DNA of 64,000 nt from an uncultured SAR86 cluster bacterium (GCA_902635045.1 CACPMT010000001.1:156993-220992); one strand, 5' to 3'. Positions 52,566-60,992 are shown, counted from the first letter of the stretch. Made by a program: numbers and translations. Notes: a model not told the origin generated them from the letters alone.

Positions 52566-52928
52566 GATGCTGCTCCTAATTGTTTGGGTGGACTATTTTA
52601 GATCAAATCAAACCCAAAAAAATAGTATTTAAAATTATTAGAAAGATAAAAAATCCAAAAATGTATAAAAAAAGCTACTTTTTATAACTTTTGGTAAAAT
52701 CTTTATAACATTAACGTTAAAAACTAGAAAATTAATCACCTTGCTATAGCTTTAAAAGCTTATTTGACTATACTTTGAGCCTTGTTGAGCCATTTTGGTA
52801 ATAAAAAAGCCTATTTTGATAACAAAATGTGCAAATACCTTTTTTTACTCTCTTTGTAGTTGAAAAAATGGTCTTTTTGTTGGGTTTAATATATGAGTCA
52901 ACAATTCATAACTAAACGGAGTTACATA
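52566..52928. other. AT-rich intergenic stretch upstream of a short ORF
   Basis: About 360 bp without a gene. It contains A/T runs, a 10-bp palindrome TTAACGTTAA, and several TTTTT and AAAA tracts. No rRNA or tRNA was seen. A promoter for the short gene at 52929 is expected between about 52850 and 52915 but no convincing -35/-10 pair stands out. Confidence 0.5.
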
Positions 52929-53030
52929 ATGAATGTTTATAGAGCAGTTATAGGCACAGTGGGTTATGTGGTTTGCTTCTCTACCCTACTATACGTAGGT
53001 AGTCTAGGAATATTAACTTTCGGTGCTTAA
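52929..53030 (+). CDS. 33-residue single-helix membrane peptide
   Basis: The frame encodes MNVYRAVIGTVGYVVCFSTL followed by 13 residues ending in TFGA. An ACGGAG ribosome site lies 8 bases before the ATG, and a strong terminator begins 54 bases after the stop. The peptide is one hydrophobic helix. The pairing of a ribosome site with an own terminator supports a real gene. An alternative is a small RNA with a fortuitous frame. No family is recognised. Confidence 0.6.
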   Translation: MNVYRAVIGTVGYVVCFSTLLYVGSLGILTFGA

Positions 53031-53083
53031 AATCGAAGTTAGAAACAAATAAAAGTTTTTTAAGAGTTTCTTCTCCCCCCCTT

Positions 53084-53121
53084 GAACCCCTGAAGCTTCG
53101 GCCTTGGGGGTTCTACTTTTT
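53084..53121 (+). terminator. strong UUCG-capped rho-independent terminator
   Basis: A 13-base arm (53084-53096) pairs with 53101-53113 around a TTCG tetraloop closed by C-G, with two G-T pairs and one mismatch, followed by TACTTTTTT. It ends the transcript of the 33-residue gene. Confidence 0.9.
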
Positions 53122-53149
53122 TAGGGTTCTTTTTTGTTAAAATCCTTTT

Positions 53150-53278
53150 ATGAAAAATCAAAAAAAATGTAGTTCCTGCTTGAAAGAGTTACCTTTTAAT
53201 TATTTTTCCAAAAGTCGACACCAAGAAATGGGTCTCTCAAAGATTTGCTTGGCTTGTGAAAAAAATAATTTTTGCTAA
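53150..53278 (+). CDS. 42-residue zinc-ribbon-like protein
   Basis: The product starts MKNQKKCSSCLKELPFNYFS and ends with CLACEKNNFC. CxxC at residues 7-10 and CxxC at 33-36 are about 22 residues apart, with a Gly-Leu-Ser turn before the second pair, matching small zinc-ribbon modules found alone or at the front of HNH-type proteins. The full-length match to such a module supports a real gene, but no Shine-Dalgarno sequence is clear. It ends one base before the convergent SelO gene. Confidence 0.6.
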   Translation: MKNQKKCSSCLKELPFNYFSKSRHQEMGLSKICLACEKNNFC

Positions 53279-54715
53279 TTATGATGAGCAAGATATTTCT
53301 AGAGACTTACCCCAATCAGGAGAAGACTCTGCATAATTTTCATATTCCAAATGCTCCTCGAAAGGTTGACTGAGTAATTTCATTAATACTTCTATTTCAG
53401 AAAAATCATTCTGTTCTGCTTTCTTTATAGCTTGATGAGCAAGATAGTTCCGCAAAATATATTTAGGATTATTAGCAAGCATTTTCTGCTGGGCTTTCTT
53501 AATAGAAACCTTTTCTAACCCAAAACGTTCTTCGAATTTTTTAGACCAAGCTTTCCCTTCAGCATCCTCAAAGATTATACTTTTGGGTTCGTGAATGTTA
53601 TGCAAGCTTCTAAAAAAGTTAGTGTAATCTTTTTTGGAATTTTGCAACCAAGTTAATAAAGATTCGATTAGCTTTGCATCGCCCTCAAACTTTTCTTGTA
53701 GACCTAATTTTTTTCGATAGAGATCGATTAGATGCTCATAGAAATAATATTGATATTTTTTTAGCGCTTCAATTAATTTTTCCTCAGCAATAATTTCATC
53801 CAACGCAGCTGCTAGGGCTTGGCAATTCCACAAACCTATCGCTGGTTGATTATTAAAAGCGTATCTACCACCTTCGTCAGAATGATTACAAATAAAATTT
53901 GGATCATAAGATTCTAGAAAACCAAATGGTCCGAAATCAAACGTTTCACCAAGTAGCGACATGTTGTCGGTATTCATCACCCCATGAGCAAAGCCTACCG
54001 CTTGCCAATTTGCTATCAATTCTGCTGTTGATTGAACTGTTTTCTCAAAGAAAATTTCATATTTGTCTTCTCTATCAACCAAATCAGGAAAATATTCCGC
54101 CAACACATGATCTAGTAATTCTTCTATGTACTCTTTTTTATCGTTGTGTTTTAGATATTCAAAATGACCAAATCTTATGTGGGTTTTAGCAGTTCTAACA
54201 AGCATTGCACCAGTTTCGGTTGTTTCTCGAAAAACAAGTTCATTGCTACCAAACATCAGCAAGGCGCGTGAAGAAGGAATTCTTAGGCCATGCATGGCTT
54301 CTCCACATAAATATTCTCTAATCGTAGATCTTAAGACGGCTCTGCCATCGGCAAATCTCGAATAAGGAGTTTTTCCAGCCCCTTTAATATGCAAATCTCG
54401 CAACCCTTGAGGAGTTTCAATTTGGCCAAATAAAATTCCTCGGCCGTCACCCAATTGCGGTACCCAGTTGCCAAATTGATGACCGGCATAAACCATTGCT
54501 AATGACTCAGAGTTTTGATGTTCAACCTCTCCATTGAAAATTTTTACTAATTCCTCTGGTTTCAGATCAGGATTTAAGCCTAAGTCTTTTGCTAAACCTT
54601 TGTTGAACGAAATCAAGTGTGCCTTTTCAAAAGATGACCACTTTTGTTTGGTATAAAACTCCTCTGAAAGTTTTGCAAAAGAGTTATTAAATTTCACTCC
54701 CTCAAATATGTTCAT
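53279..54715 (-). CDS. selO: protein adenylyltransferase SelO (YdiU)
   Basis: SelO is a pseudokinase-fold enzyme that AMPylates proteins, linked to redox stress. The 478-residue length equals that of E. coli YdiU. Motifs are GKTPYSRFADGRAVLRSTIR, EYLCGEAMHGLRIPSSRAL, AHGVMNTDNMSLLGETFDFG and the C-terminal ISCSS, where the Cys replaces the selenocysteine of eukaryotic SelO. It diverges from the DUF2237 gene. Confidence 0.95.
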   Translation of the reverse strand: MNIFEGVKFNNSFAKLSEEFYTKQKWSSFEKAHLISFNKGLAKDLGLNPDLKPEELVKIFNGEVEHQNSESLAMVYAGHQFGNWVPQLGDGRGILFGQIETPQGLRDLHIKGAGKTPYSRFADGRAVLRSTIREYLCGEAMHGLRIPSSRALLMFGSNELVFRETTETGAMLVRTAKTHIRFGHFEYLKHNDKKEYIEELLDHVLAEYFPDLVDREDKYEIFFEKTVQSTAELIANWQAVGFAHGVMNTDNMSLLGETFDFGPFGFLESYDPNFICNHSDEGGRYAFNNQPAIGLWNCQALAAALDEIIAEEKLIEALKKYQYYFYEHLIDLYRKKLGLQEKFEGDAKLIESLLTWLQNSKKDYTNFFRSLHNIHEPKSIIFEDAEGKAWSKKFEERFGLEKVSIKKAQQKMLANNPKYILRNYLAHQAIKKAEQNDFSEIEVLMKLLSQPFEEHLEYENYAESSPDWGKSLEISCSS

Positions 54716-54755
54716 CTTCTTATTATATAAGTAAATAGTTGGGTAAAATATTCAT

Positions 54756-55127
54756 ATGGGTGAATCTAAAAATGTCTTTGGAGAAGTTTTGATCCCTTGC
54801 TCATTTGAACCTTTAACTGGATTTTACCGAGATGGTTGTTGTACCACAGGCGAAGAAGACCGTGGTAAGCACACAGTCTGTGCAGTTATGACGGATGACT
54901 TTTTGACTTTCTCTGCCTCCAGAGGCAACGATCTCTCTACGCCAATGGAAGATTTTGGTTTTCCTGGTTTAAAAGCAGGCGATCGCTGGTGCCTTTGTGT
55001 GGATCGTTGGGTTGAAGCCTGGGAGGCAGGCTTTGCTCCTAAAGTCGTTTTACAAAGTACTGAAGAATCTGCTTTAAATTATGCGCCGTTAGAAGTTTTA
55101 AAAAAATTCGCTGTTGATCTCTCTTAG
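54756..55127 (+). CDS. DUF2237 family protein
   Basis: The 123-residue protein is a full-length DUF2237 member, with NVFGEVLIPCSFEPLTGFYR, DGCCTTGEEDRGKHTVCAVM, and GFPGLKAGDRWCLCVDRW. Several conserved Cys residues suggest a metal or redox site. Function not established. Overlaps the end of the convergent nuclease gene by 4 bases. Confidence 0.9.
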   Translation: MGESKNVFGEVLIPCSFEPLTGFYRDGCCTTGEEDRGKHTVCAVMTDDFLTFSASRGNDLSTPMEDFGFPGLKAGDRWCLCVDRWVEAWEAGFAPKVVLQSTEESALNYAPLEVLKKFAVDLS

Positions 55128-55609
55128 TTTAAGCGTCGCCAATCCGATGGTTTAATAGCATTGGCATTCTTCCAAAGTCCAAGTTTGTTTTTTTTAGCTA
55201 AATTTTGATATTTGAAAAGTACCTTTCTCTCTGCGTAGCGATCATAAACCCATGCACAACCTCTTTTGATCATTTCTAAATTGATATCAAGATTTTCAGA
55301 ATAGATCCAGCCAACATGCCTTTTATAACGATCTTTTTCTCTGAATTTAAAAAAAATTTTACCATCTGATTGCTTGATTAATTTTTTTAAGCAGTTTTTA
55401 GACTCGATACCAAAAGCTTGTTTTAATTCGGGTGCGTCAATTTCAGCCAATCTTATTTTGATCAACTCATTATCGTATTTTCCTCTAACCGTATCGCCAT
55501 CTGTAACTGTGACTTCTGTTAACAACTCCTTTGCAAATAAATTTGTTGTCAAACACAAAAGTATGAGACAAAAAGTCACACGTTTTTCACTTAAAATTAA
55601 AAATTTCAC
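55124..55609 (-). CDS. secreted thermonuclease-like (SNase) protein
   Basis: The 161-residue protein has a signal sequence (VTFCLILLCLTTNLFA) and a staphylococcal-nuclease domain: VTDGDTVRG, IRLAEIDAPELKQAFG, KDRYKRHVGWIYSE, LGLW. Arg/Asp catalytic positions of the family are present. The start is GTG; an internal GTG at codon 11, just before the signal sequence, is an alternative. It diverges from the exported protein at 55673. Confidence 0.87.
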   Translation of the reverse strand: MKFLILSEKRVTFCLILLCLTTNLFAKELLTEVTVTDGDTVRGKYDNELIKIRLAEIDAPELKQAFGIESKNCLKKLIKQSDGKIFFKFREKDRYKRHVGWIYSENLDINLEMIKRGCAWVYDRYAERKVLFKYQNLAKKNKLGLWKNANAIKPSDWRRLN

Positions 55610-55672
55610 TTCACTTTTAGCTGTAATTGTCTCATATTAGTTACCCCTTAAATTTTTTCAATGGAGAGAAAA

Positions 55673-56380
55673 ATGAAAAAAATCTTAATTATTATTGCGA
55701 CAACGATGTCGCTATCTATTCATGCAGAAGGCGAAGGCAGACATGCCATGCACGCTTTTTATTTTATGAATGTTACTAACCCTATTGCAGTGGTTGGCGC
55801 TCTTGATGAGTTTGCTGCCTCTGAGTGTGGGAAAAAGATGCCAGCGGATATTGGTCTTATGGCCGAGCCAATTAATGGTTCCGATGCATCAACTCATTTT
55901 ATTATCGTTTCTTATGAAACTATGGAAGATTTCACCAAAGCTGGAGCTCTTATGCAAAGCTGTCCAGAAGCGGTAAAAATGTTACAAGGCATTGCCTCAG
56001 GAGCGGAAGCGGTATCTGAGTTTGCAATTATCCCAGCGATTGAAGTTGGTGATTGGACAAAAGACAATGTCTTTTTGAGATACGAAATTACTACAACTAA
56101 TGAAGCAGCTTATGCCAAAGCTTGGACCGAATTAATGGACTCTAACGTTGCTGACGGTTCTGTCACAGGATCTTATGGATTAAATAGAATATTCCTTGGC
56201 AATAATGAGGCTTCACATTTTGTCTACGTTGGTGCACAAGATTATGAAAGCTTGGTAGCGAATCAGGATGCATTAACAACTTCGCCAGCTTTTGCAAAAT
56301 TTTCAAAAAAAGTAGGCATGGTTAGAGATGTCATCAACACATCTTTAGTGTTTCCAGTAAAATCTTGGCCAAAGCAATAA
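55673..56380 (+). CDS. exported bipartite protein, paralogue 1
   Basis: The 235-residue form starting MKKILIIIATTMSLSIHA has a signal peptide; the ATG at 55673 has GGAG at 55663-55666, and an earlier ATG at 55661 would include that site. The mature part has two roughly 100-residue halves, each with an aromatic strand, SECG-like and ASTHFIIVSYE/ASHFVYVGAQD segments, suggesting duplicated ferredoxin-like domains. It shares this layout with the next gene. No named family is recognised. Confidence 0.8.
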   Translation: MKKILIIIATTMSLSIHAEGEGRHAMHAFYFMNVTNPIAVVGALDEFAASECGKKMPADIGLMAEPINGSDASTHFIIVSYETMEDFTKAGALMQSCPEAVKMLQGIASGAEAVSEFAIIPAIEVGDWTKDNVFLRYEITTTNEAAYAKAWTELMDSNVADGSVTGSYGLNRIFLGNNEASHFVYVGAQDYESLVANQDALTTSPAFAKFSKKVGMVRDVINTSLVFPVKSWPKQ

Positions 56381-56395
56381 CATAGAGGATATTTC

Positions 56396-57094
56396 ATGAA
56401 AAAAACTTTAATACTTCTTTTTGCCTTGAGTGGTTTCGCTCAAGCAGATGATCATGCAATGGATACGTACTATGCCTATTACGGCATTTCTACAACCAAT
56501 CCACCAGCGGTGGTTGCGGCAATGGATAAATTCAATGCTTCTGAATGTGGTCAAAAAACGCCGAGTACGGTGGCTTTGATGGCAGAAACTTTCAATGGTG
56601 GTGAGGCATCAACGCATACTTTTGTAGTGACTTATGAAGGTTCAAAAGTCTTAGATGAGACTTTAGCGATCTTGAGTACTTGCCCAGATTACGCAACATT
56701 TCTAACTGAAATGGCAGAAATCTCAGAGCCGACCGAACAAAATTTAGTTAAAAAACTTTATGAGCAAGGCGACTGGACTAAAGATACAGTTTTTGCTGTT
56801 TTCGAAATGAACATTAAAAATGAAGATGCCTATCTAACTGCTTATAAAAAAATGACTGACGCTATGGTCGAGCAAGGACAACTAACTAGTTCTTATGGAC
56901 TTGAAAGAGTTGTAGCCGGAACTGATTTTTCTCACTTTGCTTTTATTGGCGGCCAGAATGTGGCTTCACTCATGGAAACTTTAGATTTATTGGATATGAA
57001 AAATCCAGATTTCAAAGAATTTCAAACTGCGGTCAGAAGAAACCGTTCGATAGTCAGAAGAGGAATTGTCAATCCTGTTAAGGCTTGGGAATAA
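56396..57094 (+). CDS. exported bipartite protein, paralogue 2
   Basis: The 232-residue protein has a signal peptide ending near QADDHA and is clearly related to the preceding gene: VVAAMDKFNASECGQKTPS, GGEASTHTFVVTYEGS, QGDWTKDTVFAVFEM, TSSYGLERV and the closing NPVKAWE. The tandem pair is 16 bases apart with a shared terminator after this gene. Function unknown; a secreted or periplasmic small-molecule-binding role is only inference. Confidence 0.8.
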   Translation: MKKTLILLFALSGFAQADDHAMDTYYAYYGISTTNPPAVVAAMDKFNASECGQKTPSTVALMAETFNGGEASTHTFVVTYEGSKVLDETLAILSTCPDYATFLTEMAEISEPTEQNLVKKLYEQGDWTKDTVFAVFEMNIKNEDAYLTAYKKMTDAMVEQGQLTSSYGLERVVAGTDFSHFAFIGGQNVASLMETLDLLDMKNPDFKEFQTAVRRNRSIVRRGIVNPVKAWE

Positions 57095-57115
57095 ACTTTT
57101 GTTTAAAACAAAAAA

Positions 57116-57137
57116 GGGAGCTTAGGCTCCCTTTTTT
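57116..57137. terminator. bidirectional terminator after the paralogue pair
   Basis: A GGGAGC/GCTCCC stem (57116-57121 and 57126-57131) with a TTAG loop is flanked by A and T runs between convergent genes. Confidence 0.88.
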
Positions 57138-57148
57138 CTTAGCACCGG

Positions 57149-57547
57149 TTAACGGTAATTTAATTCTTCTTCAAAAGGAAAAGGTTGATTTTTAATATTA
57201 AAATAATCATTAGATCTTCTGTCTTGCAAAATTAGCTCATCGGTCATTTGAATAAATTTTTTTGTAATTTTCTTTTTTATGCCAGTTATTTTTGTAATAT
57301 TCATTAACAAATCAATATAAATAGTATGACTATTACAAATTTTCTCGTCTAACTTATCCCTTAACCGAACATAAAACTCACGATTGATATCGTCATTAGC
57401 AAATTTTTTAATTTTCTGTTCAACATACCAAATTTTTTTTGTCCAAAAGTAATTTTCTGCTCTTATTTCAGCAATAATATTCAATGCATCTTCAAAACTT
57501 TCTTGAGAAGGGTAAGGAAAATAATTTTTCGCTTTTATCTTTTTCAA
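57149..57547 (-). CDS. hypothetical protein, basic and helical
   Basis: The 132-residue protein is lysine-rich, mostly helical in appearance, with aromatic N-terminal sequence KNYFPYPSQESFEDALNII and no signal peptide or membrane helix. No family is recognised. The start is a TTG 4 bases after the stop of the upstream gene, so translation is probably coupled. It forms a two-gene unit with the next entry. Confidence 0.65.
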   Translation of the reverse strand: MKKIKAKNYFPYPSQESFEDALNIIAEIRAENYFWTKKIWYVEQKIKKFANDDINREFYVRLRDKLDEKICNSHTIYIDLLMNITKITGIKKKITKKFIQMTDELILQDRRSNDYFNIKNQPFPFEEELNYR

Positions 57548-57551
57548 AACT

Positions 57552-57854
57552 TTAGTGCTTCTTTTTTAAATGATCCTCCAAAGTACATGTAACTTTGCCT
57601 TTTTTTAAGTTGTCTTTGAACTCGTCATTAAAGACCTTTTGTTCTTGTAAGTTGCACATTACATCGTTGAGACATTGTGCAATCATCGCAGTAGCAGAGC
57701 GATAATTAGAGGCATATTGGTAATTTAACGATATGACATGCCTCGTTAAACTCCTGAAAAGATCGATAACCTCAACATCGGTTGATTCTAAATAAATCGA
57801 GATCACTTCGTCTATTGCGCTACTTAATTTTTTGTCTATTTCAGGATTATTCAT
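57552..57854 (-). CDS. hypothetical helical protein
   Basis: The 100-residue protein looks helical and acidic in its first half (IDKKLSSAIDEVISIYLES) with a lysine-rich end. No transmembrane helix or known motif. A TCTCCAGGGG-type ribosome site (on the minus strand CCCCTGGAGAAAAG) precedes the ATG, which supports the start. Function unknown. Confidence 0.68.
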   Translation of the reverse strand: MNNPEIDKKLSSAIDEVISIYLESTDVEVIDLFRSLTRHVISLNYQYASNYRSATAMIAQCLNDVMCNLQEQKVFNDEFKDNLKKGKVTCTLEDHLKKKH

Positions 57855-58015
57855 CTTTTCTCCAGGGGCGAACTTTATAATGCTCTTACGACAAAATTTG
57901 TCGTCTTGAAACCTTAAGCTTAGAACTCACGATAATTTGATGTGTCTAAAAAATATGTCCAACGAAGAAATAGAAATTGATTTTGACGGAACTATTCTTT
58001 GGTCGAAATTATTCA

Positions 58016-58690
58016 ATGAAGATTAACTTTTATTTATTATTTTTCTTGAGCGGCATAACAATGTCCGCTCAAGACCAAACTTATAAAATTTATCATTCTG
58101 ACCTTTATTTGAATGAAATTGGTACTACCTGGGAAATATCTGAATCGGATGATGGTGACTACGGATATATTTCTATTAGCGATCAACATTCTTATTGGAA
58201 TAAATTAGTCTTATCTTTCAGTATGCCCAATTGCGATCAACCTGAAGTTTTTTTTCAGATCTTTACTGCGGGCTTTCGAAAACACGAAGGCATAGTAGAA
58301 AGAGAAGATCTCCTTAATGAAACCAGAGTGGTCATGCAGGTTGACGACGAACCACCATATTGGGTTGATTCAGAAATACGTCTCGTTAACAAATTTGAAA
58401 ATATGATAGATAAGGAGTTTTATCAAAAACATTCTAAGAGCGATGATTTATTATTTGATATTTTTTTGGTTCAAATTAAGAAAGGGGCCTTTCTAATTAA
58501 AAAAGATGAATCTTTAGTAAAAAGATTATCCATATTCATTCCCCCTGAAAGCCCATATTATTTGTATTTTGAAGGTTTCAACCTTCTTACCTTCGAAAGT
58601 AACGAATTTCAACAAGCAATGGATGATTTCGCCGAGTTGTGTCAAAAAAGGCAGCTTGAAAACGATCTGCTGCTAGGCTCACATAAATAA
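58016..58690 (+). CDS. exported hypothetical protein
   Basis: The ATG at 58016 gives a 224-residue product with a signal peptide (MKINFYLLFFLSGITMSA, cleavage near AQDQT). An ATG 13 codons earlier only adds hydrophilic residues before the signal. The mature part is acidic, with SFSMPNCDQPEVFFQIF and a pair of Asp-rich segments. No family is recognised. No clear ribosome site is seen; a 23-codon frame at 57955-58026 overlaps the start and might couple translation. Confidence 0.65.
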   Translation: MKINFYLLFFLSGITMSAQDQTYKIYHSDLYLNEIGTTWEISESDDGDYGYISISDQHSYWNKLVLSFSMPNCDQPEVFFQIFTAGFRKHEGIVEREDLLNETRVVMQVDDEPPYWVDSEIRLVNKFENMIDKEFYQKHSKSDDLLFDIFLVQIKKGAFLIKKDESLVKRLSIFIPPESPYYLYFEGFNLLTFESNEFQQAMDDFAELCQKRQLENDLLLGSHK

Positions 58691-58694
58691 AGAC

Positions 58695-59138
58695 ATGGAT
58701 TTTGAAAAGTTTTTGACCAATCAAGGTCCAGATTTTAAGGGCAGAACACTCGATGAGATTTGGTCTTACTCAGATAATGAAATAGAAGGTACCCATGATT
58801 TTGTTCAGTTAGTCTTTCCTACGAACAAACCAAGTCAAGCAACTTTCAATAAACTATTCTTAAACGATCAAGCATTAATAGACAAACTTAAAAACAATCC
58901 AAAAGTAATAAATAATCTTGAGAAATCAGCTGCTTGGTTTCTATCTTTTTTGAGTAGAAATGACGCTTGGCAAAAAGGCTATGATCATAATCAGTTGCGT
59001 ATTACTCGAGTAATTGAATCTTTGAGACTTTTAGTTTCTGATGAAGCTGCAGAAGAGTTTTACAAAGATATTTTAAGATTAGTCAAAGACCCAACTATTT
59101 TAAATCCAACAACAATGAAATTTTGGGAAGAGGCATAA
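58695..59138 (+). CDS. OGFr_N-domain-like protein
   Basis: The 147-residue protein resembles the opioid growth factor receptor N-terminal domain: GRTLDEIWSYSDNEIEGTHDFVQLVFPTNKPS fits the family's DYIQWLFP-type core (shown here as HDFVQLVFPTNKPS at about 34-47), followed by SAAWFLSFLSR and RITRVIESLRLL. Bacterial members exist, with no established function. It lies 4 bases after the exported protein gene. Confidence 0.75.
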   Translation: MDFEKFLTNQGPDFKGRTLDEIWSYSDNEIEGTHDFVQLVFPTNKPSQATFNKLFLNDQALIDKLKNNPKVINNLEKSAAWFLSFLSRNDAWQKGYDHNQLRITRVIESLRLLVSDEAAEEFYKDILRLVKDPTILNPTTMKFWEEA

Positions 59139-59144
59139 AGTGAA

Positions 59145-59161
59145 ACGACATAATCTGTCGT
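59145..59161. repeat. 17-bp inverted repeat ACGACA-N5-TGTCGT
   Basis: The six-base arms at 59145-59150 and 59156-59161 are perfect complements around a five-base spacer, starting 7 bases after the OGFr_N-like gene stop. It could be an operator or a weak hairpin. Confidence 0.6.
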
Positions 59162-59200
59162 GTTAAAAATCTAATATATAAAATGTCACACTTTCTCCTA

Positions 59201-59239
59201 AAGATCTCTTAGTATTAACCCTCCTTGCTAAGAGATCTT
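59201..59239. repeat. 12-bp perfect inverted repeat with 15-bp spacer
   Basis: AAGATCTCTTAG at 59201-59212 is exactly complementary to CTAAGAGATCTT at 59228-59239. It lies in the 191-bp space between convergent genes. A hairpin is possible, but the spacer is long and no T run follows directly on either strand, so a standard terminator is not supported. It may be a transcript-end structure or a protein-binding site. No other feature was seen in this gap. Confidence 0.7.
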
Positions 59240-59329
59240 AAAAATAATAATCTAAAAAAAAATGGCAGCTTTGAAAGCATATTTAAAAACCTTCACTTTC
59301 CTTTTAAAGACACTTAACTACAATTAAGA

Positions 59330-60952
59330 TTATGAAGATGGAGTTCTTTGGTTAAAAAAAGGCTTAGATTCTTCATAAAATCTATCTAATAAAGCTTTTG
59401 CGACCTTTGAACCTTTCTTTTTATTAAGATTCAAAGCGCTCACAATAGAAAATTTTTCAGTACGAGAAAATTTATCGCTTTCATTGAGAGCCTTTAGGAA
59501 ATCATCACCCAAAGCCGTCAGATCCAAACAATCAAGACTTTTGTTTAAGTATGGAGCTAATACAACTTCTTTCCATGCAGATGTCCTCTTAGGATTTGTT
59601 AGCCATTCAAAAGCAGACTCCATATCAATGAAAGTTCTTTTATCTTTTTCAGCTTTTCTTAAATTAGGGCTTAAATAAATATCTCTATCTGTAACTTTTA
59701 TTAAGCCCGAGTTCTTTCTGGTCAATTCATTTTTGAGAGTTTTAAGTGTCGATAATTCCGCGAGGTTGGTTAGTGCGACTAATGAGATTTTATAATTTTG
59801 AGCAAAACCTTTGCCTGCAGTATCTCTTGTGAATAAAAATCTGCAAACATCTCTCCTGGCTCGCAATGCATCCAATAAATATATAATTGAATTCATGAAT
59901 ATGTTATCTAAGTCGGTGCGATTTGTTTCAAACATTAGTTCAAGTTGTAAGTCTACGTTATTTTTAGCCTCGACATTTTCATCAAATACTTCCGACTCAA
60001 GAATATCTTTGTAAAAGAATTTGTTACCTAGATATATGCTTTCAAGGAAATCACTATTCGGACCTGAAAAGTAGGCAAGCTTTTTAAAATTGTGTCTTAG
60101 GTAGCTTTTTAATGTTGAAACAGGTTTATATTGTTTATCATCACTAGCTGGTTGTTGCATCTTTTCCAATCGGTTCAAAAGTTTTTTTACTCTGCCTATG
60201 ATTATTTCTAGCTGTTCTGTGTGCAATTCAAGACACGCATTGGGCCTTCCAAGCTGTTCACTTATGTCTTCAAAATCATTGAAATTTTGAAATTTTGCAA
60301 AGGTAGAGCTGGCTTCTTCTTGAACCTCGTGAACTAAATAATTTCTTTTTAAGAAATTTAAGTCAGAAGCACTTAAGTTATTATTTTGGCTCATCATTTC
60401 TTCCCTTCCATATCCTGCCAAAGGGGAAATACCCTGAATTGCTAAAAATCCATGAAGTAAAGTTTCATGAGATTCTTTGATTATAGAAGATTTAAAAAAA
60501 TCATTATTTAAGGCAGCTACAGTGCCGTGACCGGGTAAAAGTTCTTTTGGTGTTTCTATACCTATATGAGAGCTTTTCTTTAAAAGACCATTAGCTCCTA
60601 TGAAAGAAATTAATTTATCGTATAAAACTTTGTGATCTTGTTTTTCACCCTCTGATGATGGGGGACTATCGCTGCCATCAAATTTTTTTAGAATAGAAAC
60701 TAATTCAGACGTATTAAAAGGAAAATAAAGGTCAACATTCTCGCCCCAGGCTTCAGCAAAAGAGTTCCAGAATACTTTATGGATAAATGAATCTTCATTA
60801 ATCATTAAAGCTATTAATTTAAGATTATGCTGACTTATCGATACTTCATCCATCCATATAGGATTGAGTCGAGATATTATTTGTCCACCATCGAGAATTG
60901 GGTTTCTTAAATAAAGGAAAGATCTTATTAATGTGTCTTCAAATTCTTTCAT
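59330..60952 (-). CDS. large uncharacterised protein of the divergent accessory locus
   Basis: From the ATG at 60952 the product is 540 residues; a TTG 19 codons upstream would add unrelated hydrophobic sequence and is not preferred. It is soluble, leucine-rich and probably all-helical, with no signal peptide, P-loop, nuclease or methylase motif visible. Marked segments are ETLLHGFLAIQGISPLAGYG at about residue 166-185 and RDVCRFLFTRDTAGKGFAQN in the second half. I recognise no family. Divergent from a GHKL ATPase operon, with which it probably shares a regulatory region. Confidence 0.8.
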   Translation of the reverse strand: MKEFEDTLIRSFLYLRNPILDGGQIISRLNPIWMDEVSISQHNLKLIALMINEDSFIHKVFWNSFAEAWGENVDLYFPFNTSELVSILKKFDGSDSPPSSEGEKQDHKVLYDKLISFIGANGLLKKSSHIGIETPKELLPGHGTVAALNNDFFKSSIIKESHETLLHGFLAIQGISPLAGYGREEMMSQNNNLSASDLNFLKRNYLVHEVQEEASSTFAKFQNFNDFEDISEQLGRPNACLELHTEQLEIIIGRVKKLLNRLEKMQQPASDDKQYKPVSTLKSYLRHNFKKLAYFSGPNSDFLESIYLGNKFFYKDILESEVFDENVEAKNNVDLQLELMFETNRTDLDNIFMNSIIYLLDALRARRDVCRFLFTRDTAGKGFAQNYKISLVALTNLAELSTLKTLKNELTRKNSGLIKVTDRDIYLSPNLRKAEKDKRTFIDMESAFEWLTNPKRTSAWKEVVLAPYLNKSLDCLDLTALGDDFLKALNESDKFSRTEKFSIVSALNLNKKKGSKVAKALLDRFYEESKPFFNQRTPSS

Positions 60953-60992
60953 AATCAGATACAGAGAATAATAAACTATATAATTTTTTTGT

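Noticed and set aside
57887-57904. Possible second copy of the ACGACA-N5-TGTCGT palindrome
   Set aside because: The left arm ACGACA is present but the right arm is shifted by an extra base, so the match is imperfect.
57955-58026. 23-codon frame overlapping the start of the exported protein gene
   Set aside because: No clear ribosome site or conservation evidence; kept only as a possible coupling element.
59261-59326. 21-codon frame starting MAALKAYLK
   Set aside because: No ribosome site and very short; expected by chance in this AT-rich gap.
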